Source of the DNA: Capra hircus
Lineage: Eukaryota; Chordata; Mammalia; Artiodactyla; Bovidae
Length of the DNA stretch: 64,000 bases
Direction: 5' to 3'
Assembly: GCF_001704415.2 (NCBI RefSeq)
Contig: NC_030811.1
Span: forward strand, 6,610,722-6,674,721
How positions within the stretch are numbered: the stretch's first letter is position 1; each line of letters starts with the position of its first letter. The position numbers were made by a program, and so were the translations under genes. This document shows positions 33,793 through 47,390 of this stretch, in pieces. Under the pieces are notes generated by a model. It ran no database searches. It was not told the origin of the DNA and was given only the letters and a program-made list of their open reading frames with translations.

Positions 33793-35264
33793 ACATTGTT
33801 TGAGCTGAACTTGAAAAGTGAGGGAGGTGGGGATTGGAGGTATTTCCAGGAATAAGTCACACCACATTCCAAGGCAAGTGACCACATGGAGTTCTCAGGT
33901 ATTTAAAGGAAGCCAAGGATGGCTAGAACCCAGAGGCAGAAAGTCAGATTATGTAGAAATGAGGTTGGAGATCAAGACAGGGATTTGTCAAGTTTTGGTC
34001 CTAAATGTTTTCTTGCGAAACAATGGAAACTCCCTCTGGGACTGACTTGGGGCTGTAGTGTCCTGGCCCCGAATATGAGTTGTGTGAAGAATGGGTAGGA
34101 AAGTCCTGTCCCTTGTCCTTCTTTATATGATCTGCATTTGGGGATCTTTCCTGGGGTCTTCCTCAATGTTCTCTTTCACTTCCTCTGCCTCCCCACTCAC
34201 TCCACTCAGGGCGTGGAAACAGACCTATTGTGGTTCAGGTGAGCTCGAGAAGTACCCTGGCTGTGACTTCTGAGGCAAGCCCTCTGCCTCAACTATTTCC
34301 TGACACCCTCCCCCATGCTCAGGACTCTGTCAACCCTTCACTTTTTTCCAACCACTTCCTGCATAAAATGCTTTCTTGTTTCACCTCTTGTTCTAAGTTC
34401 AACTATGTCTTGAGAAGAGCTTGGTTTGGGGGCATTTCTTTTGAACCAAGAGAGAAAAATAACTGTTTGTTATTCTGTCTGCAAAAGGAAACCACAAGAC
34501 CCAGAGCTACTCCTGAGGCAAGCTCCTTCCTCTGAGAGGAAAACCAATTTATCAGGTGTGATCCAAAGGGGCTGAAACCCCCTCTACCAAACACCACCTG
34601 CCTTTCCTCTCTTTCAAGTAAAGCTCTTCCAGGAGGTGCTTAGGCAAAGAAAATAGCATACAGGGAGAGAGACTGAGAAAGAAGTCAAACGGGGCTGAAT
34701 ACAGGTTGAAGGAGTTCAAACGAAGAGTTAAAGCTTCAAGTCCTCCAAACACCATTATATAGTCTGAAAGTTTTGGCTGTTGTAGCCTATGGCCCTTTAC
34801 TCTCAGATGTACAGGGTATTTTAAAAGAGGTGGATACCTCAGATCTAACTTGCTGCCAGATCCTGGGTTTGAATATTGAAACTGTATTGAAGTATTCAAC
34901 TCCATTGAAACTGTATTCAACTCCATTCAACTGTATTCAACTCCATTGAAACTGTAGGGATGGCTCTATTTGCTCTAGTTCTAACTTGCTGTCCTCACCT
35001 GCCCACCCCCACCTTCCATCAGTTTTAGTTTCCCAGGGCCCATCAGTGACCACGGATGACCAAAACACATCCTCTGTATACTCAGTGGGGTTTGGGAAAC
35101 ATGCCATTTCAATTCCTGTTTGGTCACTGACCAGCCATGTGCTCTTAAGGCAAATCTGACCTTAATTTCTTTCATCTTCAAATGATAAAAAACTTCAACT
35201 ATTGACAGAATTATCAGAATTAAGTGGAAAAATGTATGGAAAGTATGCCACCCCAGTGCCTACC
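33793..35264. other. intergenic sequence with a short minisatellite
   Basis: No gene-like frame. Units of ATTCAACTCCATTGAAACTGT and shortened variants repeat irregularly at 34868-34957. Confidence 0.5.
34868..34957. repeat. irregular minisatellite
   Basis: Four to five imperfect copies of a unit built from GAAACTGTATT and CAACTCCATT. Confidence 0.75.
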
Positions 35265-35460
35265 ACTGTGATTTCTAAGCCTTAGCTTGCACCAGTGTGC
35301 CTGAAGAACTTGTGAAAACACAGAGGGCTAGGCAACATTCCTAGAGTTTCTGAATTAGGAGGATTTGGTGAAGCCTGAAATGTGGGAGTTCTAACAAATT
35401 CCCAGGTGATATGAGTGCTGTTGGGCCAAGGACCTTACTTTGAGGACGACTGCCCTAGGT
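35265..35460 (+). mobile_element. MER5A-like hAT nonautonomous DNA transposon
   Basis: Matches the MER5A layout: GTGAAAACACAGAGGGCT, AGAGTTTCTGAATTAGGAGG, CTAACAAATTCCCAGGTGAT, and ends ACTTTGAGGACGACTG. Confidence 0.65.
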
Positions 35461-35772
35461 CATTGTCATCATTTGCATTGAAGCTGGGTTACCATCATGT
35501 GCCCAGAACCAACTATAAATAGAAGTAGTAGTTTTATCCTTGAGGCACTTTTAGTTTCTGGTTTCTCCATACATGGGTCATCTAGGACATTTCCTGGTTG
35601 TCCAAAGCACTCCTACATTTGCTTTGAGGTCCATTCTAGATGAGAGGGTCCAGGGCTGACTTTCTCACCCAAAGCCTTTACATTTCACATGTGCTTTGTC
35701 TATCCCCTTTAAGATATCCTGGTAGCTGATTTAATCTGAAGTGAAAGACCTTTTACAGAAAATGCCTTAGCC

Positions 35773-35996
35773 CTGTGGTGCTCAAATTTTTACTTTGCAT
35801 CAGACTCACTTGGAGGGTTTGTAAAAACACAGATGGCTACACTCTAATCCTGGAGTTTCTGGTTCAGTAAGTTCACTCTAATCCTAGAGTTTCTGGTTCA
35901 GTAAGTTTGGGATGGAGCTCAAGACTGCATTTCTAACAAGTCTCTAGTTCAAGCTGATGCTGCAGGTCCATGGCCCACACTTTGAGAAGCCCTGGT
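35773..35996 (+). mobile_element. MER5A-like element with internal 34-bp tandem duplication
   Basis: Starts CTGTGGTGCTCAAATTTTTA and ends ACTTTGAGAAGCCCTG. The stretch ACTCTAATCCTGGAGTTTCT through GGTTCAGTAAGTT occurs twice in tandem (35840-35907). Confidence 0.7.
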
Positions 35997-36486
35997 CTAT
36001 TACGCAGTAAGTCTGCAAAGTAGTTGATAGTAGCATTTTCCATGACTCAGGAGATGATCAGAGTAAGTGGCCATTTAGATAAACTATAGATAGATTCAGA
36101 TGTCTCTGATGTGCCTGTCATGTGTCAGAAGATGAGGTCAGGGAAAAAAGAAGAAACCTATATGACTTCCTTTCTACAGGTGTCTTCATATATTGATGAG
36201 GAGACAAGAACTGACACTGTGGAATAGTGGCCAGGAGGCAGTGTCTGATTGATGGGAGGAGGGCTGATCAGTGATCTCAAGTTGACATGTAGGAAGTCAT
36301 GGAGGAGATTTTCTCTAAAGGATGGGAGGATGGGATACATGGAGTGCTTTGGGGATAAGCAGACAGGTGGGAGGAAGTGGCATGAGTGATGATTTGGAGG
36401 TAGAAGCATTATATGGGTGGAAGAAGAGCACAAGTGAACTATGTGAAACAGACACCACTACCATTTAATTACTTTGACCTAAACAC

Positions 36487-36613
36487 TATGCACACGAGTT
36501 TGGGTGAACTCCAGGAGTTGGTGATGGACAGGGAGGCATGGTGTGCTGTGGTTCATGGGTTTGCAAACAGTCAGACATGACTGAGCAACTGAATTGAATT
36601 GAACTGAAGTGAA
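36487..36613 (+). mobile_element. BovB LINE extreme 3' end
   Basis: Plus-strand, about 125 bp, tail GAATTGAATTGAACTGAA. Confidence 0.8.
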
Positions 36614-37159
36614 ACACTGTGTTTTATATCTTCTTCTTACCTAATACTTACAGCCACACTGGGAAGTACAGATTATTATATCCATATCTACATAAGTAAA
36701 AACAATGTTCAGAAAAGTGAATAACTTGAACAATTTAGAGAATAAGTGTGGGGTTAGAGCCAGGAAGGGGACTTTGAGGACCCCAGGCCTATTGCTGTGT
36801 CCCCAGGGCTAGTGTGTGTAGCAAAATGTAAGGAGATGGGGCTGTGAAGAAAAAGTTTGCAGCCTGAGGTAAATCTGTCAATTCCAGGCCAGGGAGTATG
36901 ACCTGAGATCTACAATGGGGGTCTCTTGAGCAACAGACACAGGATAAAGCTGAGTTGCATAATCTTGATTTGGTAAGAGGAGACTAAAGAAGTGAAACTG
37001 AGACAATAGGAAGTTACCATCTATCCACTGAAATTCCTGTTTTTCTTTCCCTTCTCCCTTTTTTTCTGACTCCACCAATCCTGCGTTACCCAGCATCAGT
37101 CTAGGTCTCTCTTCCACTTCCTCTCCTATCTTTCTTGCACAATGTCTTTTTTTAAACAA

Positions 37160-37905
37160 ACAAAGAAAACTGAAGTATAGTTGATTTACAATGTTATCTT
37201 AGTTTCGTGGGGCTTCTTAAGTGGCTCAGTGAATCTGCCTGCTGATGAATCTCTTGCAGAGGACACGGGTTCAATCGATCCTTGGGTCAAGAACATCCCC
37301 TGGAGGAGGAAATGACACCCCACTCCAGTATTCTTGCCTGCAGAATCCCACGAACAGAGGAGCTTGGCAGGCTACAGTCCATGGGGTTACAAAAAGTTGG
37401 ACAGGACTAAGTGACTGAGCATGTACGTGCTTAGTTTCAGGTGAACAGCAAAGTGATTCAGTTATACATACATACGTATTCTTTTTCAGATTCTTTTCCA
37501 TTATAGATTATCACAAGATATGGAATATAGTTTCCTGTGCTACAAGTAGGCCCTTGTTAGTTATCTATTCTATATATAGCAATGTGTATCTGTTCATCCC
37601 AAACTCCCAGTTTATCTTTCCCCTCTTTCCCCTTTGATAAGCATGTTTATTTTCAATGTCTGTGAATCTATTTCTGTTTTATAAATGAGCTCACTTGTAT
37701 TTTTTTTAGATTTGACATATAAGGATATCATGTGTCTTTGTCTGACTTGCTTCACTTAGTGTGATAATCTCTAGGTTCATCCATGTTGCTGCAAATGGCA
37801 AGATTTCATTCTTGTTTATGGGTGAACAGTATACCACTGTATTTATGTGCCACAGTGTCTTTATCCATTCATCTGTTGATGGGCTTTTAGGTTCACACAA
37901 CATCT
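37160..37905 (-). mobile_element. L1 3' end with nested Bov-tA
   Basis: Antisense of an L1 3' region. A plus-strand Bov-tA (about 37208-37430) interrupts it between CTTAGTTTC repeats (about 37199-37207 and 37431-37439). Confidence 0.7.
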
Positions 37906-39237
37906 TTTTAACTCTTGACCCCAGTTCTTGATCCCACTATACCAGGGAGTTTGAGAGACCCAACCTCACGAGAACACCCTTCCCTTCAGTTCTGGTTTGG
38001 GGTCCTGGCAGATTTGAGAACCGGTGAGTCTGAGGGTCACAAAGAATACAGAGGCACTAGATTTTCTGGAAAGGCTGTTCCAGACTCTGCCCGAGCTGCT
38101 CCTCGGAGACTTCTTCAACTTAAGTACATACACAAACACACACACACACACACCCACACACACCACAAACTCTGGTGCTCAGCCCCCAGCCCATTCCCAG
38201 CCTGTCCTGCTTTCAGGTCTTATTCTTTCTGAAGATTAGCATCCTCATGGAAGAATGTTTTTCACAGGTTAATTTAATCTGGATACTGGCAAAGATTTTC
38301 TTTTTTAAGAGACGAAGGACATTTCAGGGAGCAGACTGACTGTTAGGTTAGGGTGGTCAGAGATTGTTACAAAACCCCCTTTCATATAAGCAAGACCTAC
38401 TGGCAGTGAGACACATTGACACAATGGCAGGAACTTGAATTCCTACCTAGAAAAAACTGTATTGTGGTTAACAAAGGGGGCTGTATTAGCTCCAAAAGCC
38501 CTTTTTCCGCTGCATTAAAATATATAGGGGCTTTCCCCCAGTCTTCCCCTAAAATCATCTCTGCCTCTTCCTATTAAGACATTAGATCTTCCCTCTCTGA
38601 GTGTCCTTCAGTATTCATTATGCTTGTGGGTGACTTTAAGACTTTTGCATCAGCTCACAGTTGCTGGTTTGCTCCTGTGAGCCCCCTCAGCACTGGACAT
38701 TCCCACTGTCATCTCAGCACTTGTGCCTCTTGTTAACACAAATAGAGTGAAAAAAATATGTGTTGAGATCAAAAGATGGAAGTTGTGGGCAAGGGGCTGC
38801 CACTGTATTTTATGGGCAAGGCTCATAAAGTTTCTGAGCAGCATTTGTTTATGGTTAAAATGAAGGTTGTGGCCAATGGTCTGAGGTCTCATTTCTTAGC
38901 ATACCCAGTGAGTATGAGAGTCCAGATCACCCAAGAGCATGATCTCTTCCTCACAAACCCATAAATCCTCAGAAAGCTGGTCAGAATGCACTTTTCACTT
39001 TGCAGGGCTGGCTCAGAGGACCAGTGCTCCCTGATGAGAGATCCTAGGTGGTGACCAGTCCAGGGGAGGGACAGTGACAAATCTGGGAAACTTACAATAA
39101 AGAGTCCTACCAGGGCAATAGCAATAAAAGCCAGCCTTCTGGGTCCTGGGGTTTTGATTCCTAGATTCATCTCAGAAATGTTGAGTTGGAGACATTTGAG
39201 GGTAAATTAAGCCATTTATACTCACCTTTTGGTACAA
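37906..39237. other. intergenic sequence, no recognised gene
   Basis: Apart from the CA repeat, no nameable feature; frames here are short and unlike known families. Confidence 0.45.
38118..38165. repeat. (CA)n microsatellite
   Basis: Interrupted CA run (CACACACACCCACACAC). Confidence 0.9.
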
Positions 39238-39447
39238 GCTTCCCTGATAGATCAGATGGTAAAGAATCTGCCCGCGATGCAGAAGATCCCTGGGTTTGAT
39301 CCCTGGGTCAAGAAGATCCCTGATAGAAGGGAATGGCACCAGACTCCAGGATTCTTGCCTGGAGAATTTCATGGACAGAGGAGCCTGCTGGACCACAGTC
39401 CATGGGGTGGAGAGAGTCGGCTAAGAATGAACAACTAACACGTTCAC
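39238..39447 (+). mobile_element. Bov-tA SINE
   Basis: Plus-strand: AGCTTCCCTGATAGATCAG head, GGTTTGATCCCTGGGTCAAG, AACAACTAACACGTTCACTTTT end. Confidence 0.85.
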
Positions 39448-40609
39448 TTTTTCAAACAAGGAGACGAGGGTGTACATGGCCCCTTCCAGATAGCCCCAAG
39501 TTCCTCACTTCCCCACAAAGCACACTATTCACTTTAATAGCCCCTGAATTCTTACCGATTCCTTAATGTCGGTGGTGGGAGCAGACTCCATCCAGGAGAT
39601 CCTGGACAGGCATGGAAGAATCACCAGTCTAGTGATGTGCCACCAGCAAGGTTCCACACTAGGTCTGGACAATGTCTTCTACTGTCTGCAGTTCTCCCCT
39701 CTGCAAATTACCATCTTTGCTTGATGCAGATTCTCTATCACTCATCAAAGTTTGTACCTCTTTACTACTATGGATACTGTTGAAAGTTCAGAAACTACAG
39801 AAGTAAAACCAATGAATTGCTGAAATAGTCATTGTAAAGGTTTATTTTGCCCATACCAAAAAGACAATTTGAAAGCTGGGAGCACTCAAAGCAGAACATG
39901 GAAGGGGCTCAGGGGTATGCTGTTGCAAGACAGCTTAGGTTAGTGACAAGGCAGTGACTATTTTTCAAAGTGATGGTAATAATATTAGGATTTTCTTAAA
40001 TGATGGGGAATTGGTGAGTGATTATCTCATATCAGTTTTGGGGCACAGTTCAAGGTTTGCTTGTGAGTTCCAGAGACATAAGCAAGAAATGACCCAGTCC
40101 AAGTTAGTCTTTCAAGATAAGATAAATTAAACTTTGTATGACAACACTGGTTTTGGCTGCCAGGGAATTTCTAAGGCTGGTCTATATTTGTTTTTGACTT
40201 TAACAGTATGATGAGGGGTTTTGTTTGTGCATCTCAGCATATCCCCAGGAAGTCTGTGTGTACAAGTGAGGTTAGGGCATTTCCCAGAACCGTCTCACAT
40301 AGTAGGAACGAGACTTGTCACTCTATCTGTGTGCAGCTACATTACTTCTTGTCTCTGCCACAGCAGTTTTCTACCTCAACTTCTCCACCATTTTCCTTCC
40401 CCATCACAAAATGTTATGGTCACTTCACAGGAGAGAGTTAAAATGCTGGGCCATGTGCCTTTTACTCTTTATGTGAGATGGGACTTAGAATGAGAGAGAG
40501 TGGGAAAGCTGGGGGGAAGAGAGATCTTACTTCGGAAAGGACAATTGATCTCACCATAGAGATCTCATTGAGCTGTTCCCGCCCCACCCACCCGGCCAAA
40601 TCAGGAATG
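39448..40609. other. intergenic sequence, no recognised gene
   Basis: A stretch near 39820-40200 looks LTR-like in base composition but I cannot match it to a family. Confidence 0.35.
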
Positions 40610-41935
40610 ACACCTAAGGAGAGGGATCAAGACGGTAGAGTAAGAGGACGTGGAGCGCACCTCCCTCCTGCAACAAACACGTTAAAAATACATCTACATG
40701 TGGAACAATTAGCTACCTTTTGATCCTGCAACCTCAATTCTGGGCAGGTATGCAGAAAAGATGAAAACTAATTTTAAAAAATACACACACCACAGTGTTC
40801 ATAGCAGCGCTATTTACAATAGTCAAGGCACTGAAACAATCTAAAAGCACATCAACAGACAATTGGTTTAAATAGAATATGGATATTCTCAGTGAAATAT
40901 TTGTTGTTCCTGTTCAGCTGCTAAGTCATATCCAACTCTTTGTGACTGCATGAGCTGCAGCAGAGGCTTCTCTGTCCATCTCTATCTCCCTGAGTTTGTT
41001 TAAACTCATGTCCACTGAGTCAGTGATGCCATCCAACTATCTCATCTTCTGTCACCCCCTTCTCTTCTCGCCCTCAATTTTTCCCAGCATCAGGGTCTTT
41101 TCCAAAGAGTCAGCTCTTCTCATCAGATGGCCAAAGTACTGGAGATTTAGCTTCAGCATCAGTCCTTCTACTGAATATTCAGGACTGATTTCCTTTAGGA
41201 TTGACTAGTTTGATCTCCTTGCTGTCCAAGGGATTGTCAAGAGTCTTCTCCAGCACCAGTTTGAAAGTGCCAATTCTTTAGTGTTCAGTTTTATTTATGG
41301 TACGACTTCTCAGAGCCATACATGATGACTGGAAAAATCATAGCTTTGACTACACGGACCTTTGTTGGCAAAGTGATGTCTCTGCTTTTTAAAAATACTG
41401 TCTAGGTTTGAGATACATATTGTTCCAAGGAGCAAATTTCTTTTAATTTTGTGGCAGCAGAAATATTACTCAGCCATAGAAGTGAATGTAGTATTGCCAT
41501 TTGCAGCAACATGGATAAAGCTAGAACTTTTGATACTAAGTGAAGTAAGTCAGACACAGAACGATAAAATTATAGGATATCACTTATATGTGGAATCTCA
41601 AAAATAATACAAATGAATCTGCATACAAAACAGAAACAGACCCACCGACATAAAAAACAAACTTATGATTACCACAGAGGAAACGGAGGGAATGTGCTAT
41701 ATTACGAGTATGGAAGTAACAGACACAAACCACTCTAGGTAAAACAAATAACAAGGGTTTATTGTATAGCACAGGAAACTATATTCAATATCTTGTAATA
41801 ACCTATAATGAAAGAGAATCTGAAAAATTATGTATATATTTGAATCACTTTGCTGTAGAAATGAAACTAAAAATATTATAAATCAACAAGACTTCAAAAC
41901 TATACTTTAAAAAAGAAGAAAGTAAAGAAACAAGA
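40610..41935 (+). mobile_element. L1 deletion derivative with nested BovB
   Basis: The left end carries an L1 5' segment (GGTAGAGTAAGAGGACGTGG...AAAATACATCTACATGTGGAAC). It passes at about 40710 straight into ORF2 3' sequence (GCTACCTTTTGATCCTGCAACC), so nearly all coding sequence is missing. A minus-strand BovB 3' fragment (about 40903-41456) interrupts it at GAAATATT (40895-40902, repeated at 41457-41464). The L1 then resumes to its A-rich end. Confidence 0.7.
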
Positions 41936-42236
41936 CAAAGAGAAACAAAAACAAACAAAAAAAAGACTGACACCCAAGATCTCAAAGTGACCTAAGAATG
42001 TCACTGATGGGGAGCAGCATAGAGCTACTGATTAACTTCAATTCTCATTAATTTATATATTTAAAATTTAAGAGTAGATTTTAAAAGAATAAAAATATAA
42101 TCTATAATTTACAGCATAAAGGAGAGTTAAATAAGTTAAGTAATCTAGTAAGGCAGAAAGTAGAAAAAAAGAAAGAAATCAAAGTCCATTTTTATTTATA
42201 ATTTAATGCTGAAACACCTGAAATTTTCCCTTTAAA

Positions 42237-42400
42237 GTTGGCAACAAGGCAAGGATGTCTTCTACCACTTCCTTTATCCAATATTACATTGGAAGTCTTA
42301 GCCAATGCAATAAGACAGGAAAAATTAGTCACAACAATTAGAAAAGAAAAAACAAATCTGCTACTACTTGCAGGTGGTATAACTATCTGGAGACTCCCTC
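42237..42400 (+). mobile_element. old L1 ORF2 fragment
   Basis: GGCAACAAGGCAAGGATGTC...ATTACATTGGAAGTCTTAGCC is a diverged L1 reverse-transcriptase segment. Confidence 0.6.
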
Positions 42401-43304
42401 AGGTTGGTGGTGGCCCAATGGTGAAACAGGATTGTTTTCTTCTGAGTCTTCAAATACCACCAGGGCTTCATTCAGAGCAGGCATGGCAATGAGCATTTTA
42501 GACTCTTGTGGGCAAGCAGATGGCCACTTAGTTGGAATGAGTTCTTCTGCCTTCATTCTGCCTATTAGCCTGAGCCAAAGTTGTGACTAGAAGGACCTGA
42601 GCTTAGCCTGTGGGAAAACAGGTAGAACAGGTGGGCACAGTTTAGTAAATGTATACCATCAACTGTTCATGTCAGGAGTTAGAGATGGAATCTGTCAGCC
42701 AAGTTTCTGGGTAATTATTATTTACTGGCAGTTTGGAATATAACTGTCCCCTTGGTATGTGTTTGTTCATGAAATAACACGCAAAAATGGGCAAATACTG
42801 AGAATATGGACAAAACTGGGCCAAAATCACTGAAGAACAGAAAACAGGATCTCTAATAGTAAAGTGGGGCTATAGGGTGCAAATTTCCACTGCATATTCC
42901 AAATTGTCAATACCATCCAAGATCTAGTCCCTGGAACTGGCTTTGTGTTTCTGTGCGTTGCTTGATCAACTCAGAGAGTTGGAAGTACTATGTCCTATTA
43001 GATTTGGACTACTGTTAATAAAGTCTGGGTTAGGGAAGAGAAGGAAGGTCTTTCAGTGACTGTGACACCCGTTTTTGGGGACAATTGGAGATGGTTGCAG
43101 CCCAGTGTCCCTCCCCAGTACCCCACCAGAAGAGGAATACAAGGAAGGTACAAGCTGCACCAACTCCCCTGTCATAGCTGTGGAACCTGCACCAGGAGAG
43201 AGGAGATAGTGACACAAATTATTTAAAAGAAAAAAAGCAACACCTTTGCCATAGTTGACATTCCTGTGTTTGAAGTCAAGCCCTGAGCCTTTGGAGTGGG
43301 AGAA
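42401..43304. other. intergenic sequence, no recognised feature
   Basis: No repeat or gene recognised. Confidence 0.45.
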
Positions 43305-44102
43305 CAAACATTCAAATTATAGGGGTCCCAGAAGAAGAGAAAAAGAAAGGGTATGAGAAGTTTTTGAAGAGATTATAGTTGAAAATTTCCCCAAGATGGA
43401 AAAAGAAATACTCAATCAAGTTCAAGAGGTGCAAAGAGTCCCATACAGGATAAACCCAACAAAAAGCATGCCAAGATACATAGTAATCAAACTAACAAAT
43501 ACTTAGCAAAAATAAAGAATATTAAAAGTAACAAGGGAAAAACAACAAATAATATACAAGGAAAACTCCATATGTTTAACAGCTGATCTTGCAGCAGAAA
43601 CTCTGCAGGTCAGAAGGGAATGGCAGGATATATTTAAAGTACTGAAAGGGAAAAATCTACAATCAAGATTGCTGTACCCAGCAAGGATCTCAAAACTGAT
43701 GGAGAAATAAAAAGCTTTTCAGACAAACAAAAGTTAAGCGAATTCAGTACCACCAAACTAGCTTGACAACAAATGTTAAAGGGACTTATATAGTCAATAA
43801 ACACAAGAGAAGAAAAAGATATACAAAATCAATCCGAACAATTAAGAAAATGGCAATAGGAACATATATATCAATAATTACTTTAAATGTAAATGGATTA
43901 AATGCTCCAACAAAAAGACAGACTGGCTGAATGGATTAAAAAAACAAGACTCATATATATGCTGTCTACAAGAAAGCCACTTCAGACCTAAAGACACATA
44001 TAGACTGAGAGGATGGAAAAATATATTCCATGCAATGGAAAACAAAAGAAGTTGGAGTAGCAATCCTCATATCAAACAAAATAGACCTTAAAATAAGAGT
44101 AC

Positions 44103-45672
44103 AAAAAAGATCTTCACAACCAAGATAATCACAATTGTGTGATCACTCACCTAGAGCCAGACATCCTGGACTGTGAAGTCAAGTGGGCGTTAGAAAGCAT
44201 CACTATGAACAAAGCTAGTAGAGGTGATGGAATTCCAGTTGAGCTCTTTCAAACCCTGAAAGATGATGCCATGAAAGTGCTGCACTCAATGTGCAAACAA
44301 ATTTGGAAAACTCAGCAGTGGTCACAGGACCGGAAAATGTTAATTTTCATTCCAATCCCAAAGAAAGGCAATGTCAAAGAATGCTCAAACTGGTGCACAA
44401 TTGCACTCATCTGACACACTAGTAAAGTAATGCTCAAAATTCTCCAAGCCAGGCTTCAGCAATACATGAACCATGAACTTCCTGATCAAGCTGGTTTTAG
44501 AAAAGGCAGAGGAACCAGAGATCAAATTGCCAACATCTGCTGAATCATGGAAAAAGCAAGAGAGTTCCAGAAAAACATCTATTTCTGCTTTATTGACTAT
44601 GCCAAAGCCTTTGACTGTGTGGATCACAATAAACTATGGAAAATTCTTCAAGAGATGGGAATACCAGACCACCTGACTTACCTCTTGAGAAACCTATATG
44701 CAGGTCAGGAAGCAACAGTTAGAACTGGACAGGGAACAACAGACTGGTTCCAAATAGGAAAGGAAGTACATCAAGGCTGTATATTGTCACCCTTCTTACT
44801 TAACTTATACGCAGAGTACATCATGAGAAACGCTGGGCTGGAAGAAGCACAAGCTGGAATCAAGATTGCCGGGAGAAATATCAATAACCTCTGATACGCA
44901 GATGATACCACCCTTATGGCAGAAAGTGAAGAGGAACTAAAAAGCCTCTTGATGAAAGTGAAAGAGGAGAGTGAAAAAGTTGTCTTAAAGCTCAACATTC
45001 AGAAAACGAAGATCATGGCATCTGGTCCCATCACTTCATGGGAAATAGATGGGGAAATAGTGGAAACAGTGTCAGACTTTATTTTTGGGGGCTCCAAAAT
45101 CACTGCAGATGGTGACTGCAGCCATGAAATTAAAAGATGCTTAAGGAAAGTTATGACTAACTTAGATGGCATATTCAAAAGCAGAGACATTACTTTGCCA
45201 ACAAAGGTCCATCTAGTCAAGGCTATGGTTTTTCCAGTGGTCATATATGGATGTGAGAGTTGGACTATAAAGAAAGCTGAGCACTGAAGACTTGATTCTT
45301 TTGAACTGTGGTATTGGAGAAGACTCTTGAGGGTCCCTTGGACTGCAAGGAGATCCAACCAGTCCATTCTAAAGGAGATCCGTCCTGGGTGTTCTTTGGA
45401 AGGACTGATGCTAAAGCTGAAACTCCAGTACTTTGGCCACCTCATGCGAAGAGTTGACTCATTAGAAGAGACTCTGATGCTGGGAGGGATTGGGGGCAGG
45501 AGGAGAAGGGGACGACAGAGGATGAGATGGCTGGATGGCATCACTAACTCGATGGACATGAGTCTGAGTGAACTCTGGGAGCTGGTGATCGACAGGGAGG
45601 CCTGGCGTGCTGCAGTTCATGGGGTCACAAAGAGTCGGATATAACTGAGTGACTGAACTGACTGAACTGAAG
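44103..45672 (+). mobile_element. BovB LINE, RT to 3' end, nested in L1
   Basis: Plus-strand. Reads NKASRGDGIPVELFQTLKDD, FDCVDHNKLWKILQEM, QGCILSPFLLNLYAEYIM, then a stop (TGA for the usual AGA) directly before the YADDTT box, then the 3' domain and GAACTGACTGAACTGA tail. Interrupts L1 ORF2 between AAAATAAGAG and AGAGATAAGG. Confidence 0.9.
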
Positions 45673-46470
45673 AGATAAGGAAGGACACTGCATAATGATC
45701 AAGGGATAAATCCAAGAGAAAGATATAACAATTGTAAATGTCTATGCACCCACCATAGGAGGAACTCAATATATAAGACAAACACTAACAGACATAAAAG
45801 GAGAAATTGACCATAACACAATAATAGTAGGAGAATTTAACACCCCACTCACACCAATGGACAGATCATCAAAACAGAAAATAAATAAGGAAACACAAGT
45901 CTTAAATGATACATTAGATGAGATGGATCTCATTGATATCTTCAGGACATTCCATCCAAATGCAGAATACACCTTCTTCTCAAGTGCATGTGCAACATTC
46001 TCCAGGATGGACCACATCTTGGGTCACAAATCAAACCTCAGTAAATTTAAGAAAATTGAAATCATATCAGACGTCTTTTTGAACCACAATGCTCTGATAC
46101 TAGATATCAATTACAAAAAAAACTGTAAAAAACACAAACACATGGAGATTAAACAATACATTTATATATAACCAACAGGTTACTGAAGAAATCAAATGGG
46201 GAAATCAGAAAATTTCTAGAAACAAACGACGGTGAAAACATGACAACTCAAACCCTATGGGATGCAGCAAAAGCAGTTCTATGAGGGAAATTTATAGCAG
46301 TACAATCCTACCTCAAGAAACAAGAAAAACATCAAATGGACAACTTAACTTTTCACCTAAAACAACTGGAAAAAGAAGAACAAACCTCCCCGCCCCCAAA
46401 GTTAGTAGAAGGAAAGAAATCACGAAGATCCAAGCAGAAATAAATGAAAGAGAAACGAAAGAAACAATCA

Positions 46471-47390
46471 GTTCAGTTCAGTTCAGTTTAGTTGCTCAGT
46501 CGTGTCCAACTCTTTGTGACCCCATGATCTGCAGCACGCCAGGCCTCCCTGTCCATCACCAACTCCTGGAGTCCACCCAAATCCATGTCCATTGTGTTGG
46601 TGATGCTATCCAACTATCTCATCCTTTGTCATCCCCTTCTCCTCCTGCCCTCAATCTTTCCCAGCACCAGAGTCTTTTCCAATGAGTCAGCTCTTCACAT
46701 CAGGTGGCCAAAGTATTGGAGTTTCAGCTTCAACATCAGGCCCTCCAAGGAACACCCAGGACTGATCTCCTTTAGAATGGACTGGTTGGATTTCCTTGCA
46801 GTCCATGGGACTCTCAAGAGTCTTGCCAACACCATAGTTCAAAAGCATCAATTCTTCGGCACTCAGCTTTCTTTATAGTCCAGCTCTCACATCCATACAT
46901 AACTACTGGAAAAACCATAGCCTTGACTAGATGGACCTTTGTTAGCAAAGTGATGTCTCTGCTTTTTAATATGCTGTTTAGGTTGGTCATAACTTTCCTT
47001 CCAAGGATTAAGTGTCTTTTAATTTCATGGCTGCAATCACCATCACAGTGATTTTGGAGCCCAGAAAAAATAAAGTCAGCCACTCTTTCCACTGTTTCCC
47101 CATCTATTTCCCATGAAGTGACGGGACCAGATGCCAGGATCTTCATTTTCTGAATGTTGAGCTTTAAGTCAACCTTTTCACTCTCCTCTTTCCCTTTCAT
47201 CAAGAGCCTCTTTAGTTCTTCTTCACTTTCTGCCATAAGGGTGGTATCATCTGCATATCTGAAGTCATTGATATTTCTCCCGGCAATCTTAATTCCAGCT
47301 TGTGTTTCCTCCAGCCCAGCATTTCTCATGATGTACTCTGCTTATAAGTTAAATAAGCAGGGTGACAATATACAGCCTTGACGTACAATC
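46471..47390 (-). mobile_element. BovB LINE 3' part nested in L1
   Basis: Minus-strand, from the GTTCAGTTCAGTTCAG end to the CLFNL-coding region. ACAATC borders both ends (46464-46469 and 47385-47390). YADDTTLMAESEEELK is readable. Confidence 0.9.

Noticed and set aside
3118..39447. tRNA genes suggested by GGTTCGATCC-like B boxes
   Set aside because: These are internal promoters of Bov-tA/CHR SINEs. No cloverleaf with an intact acceptor and anticodon arm is present.
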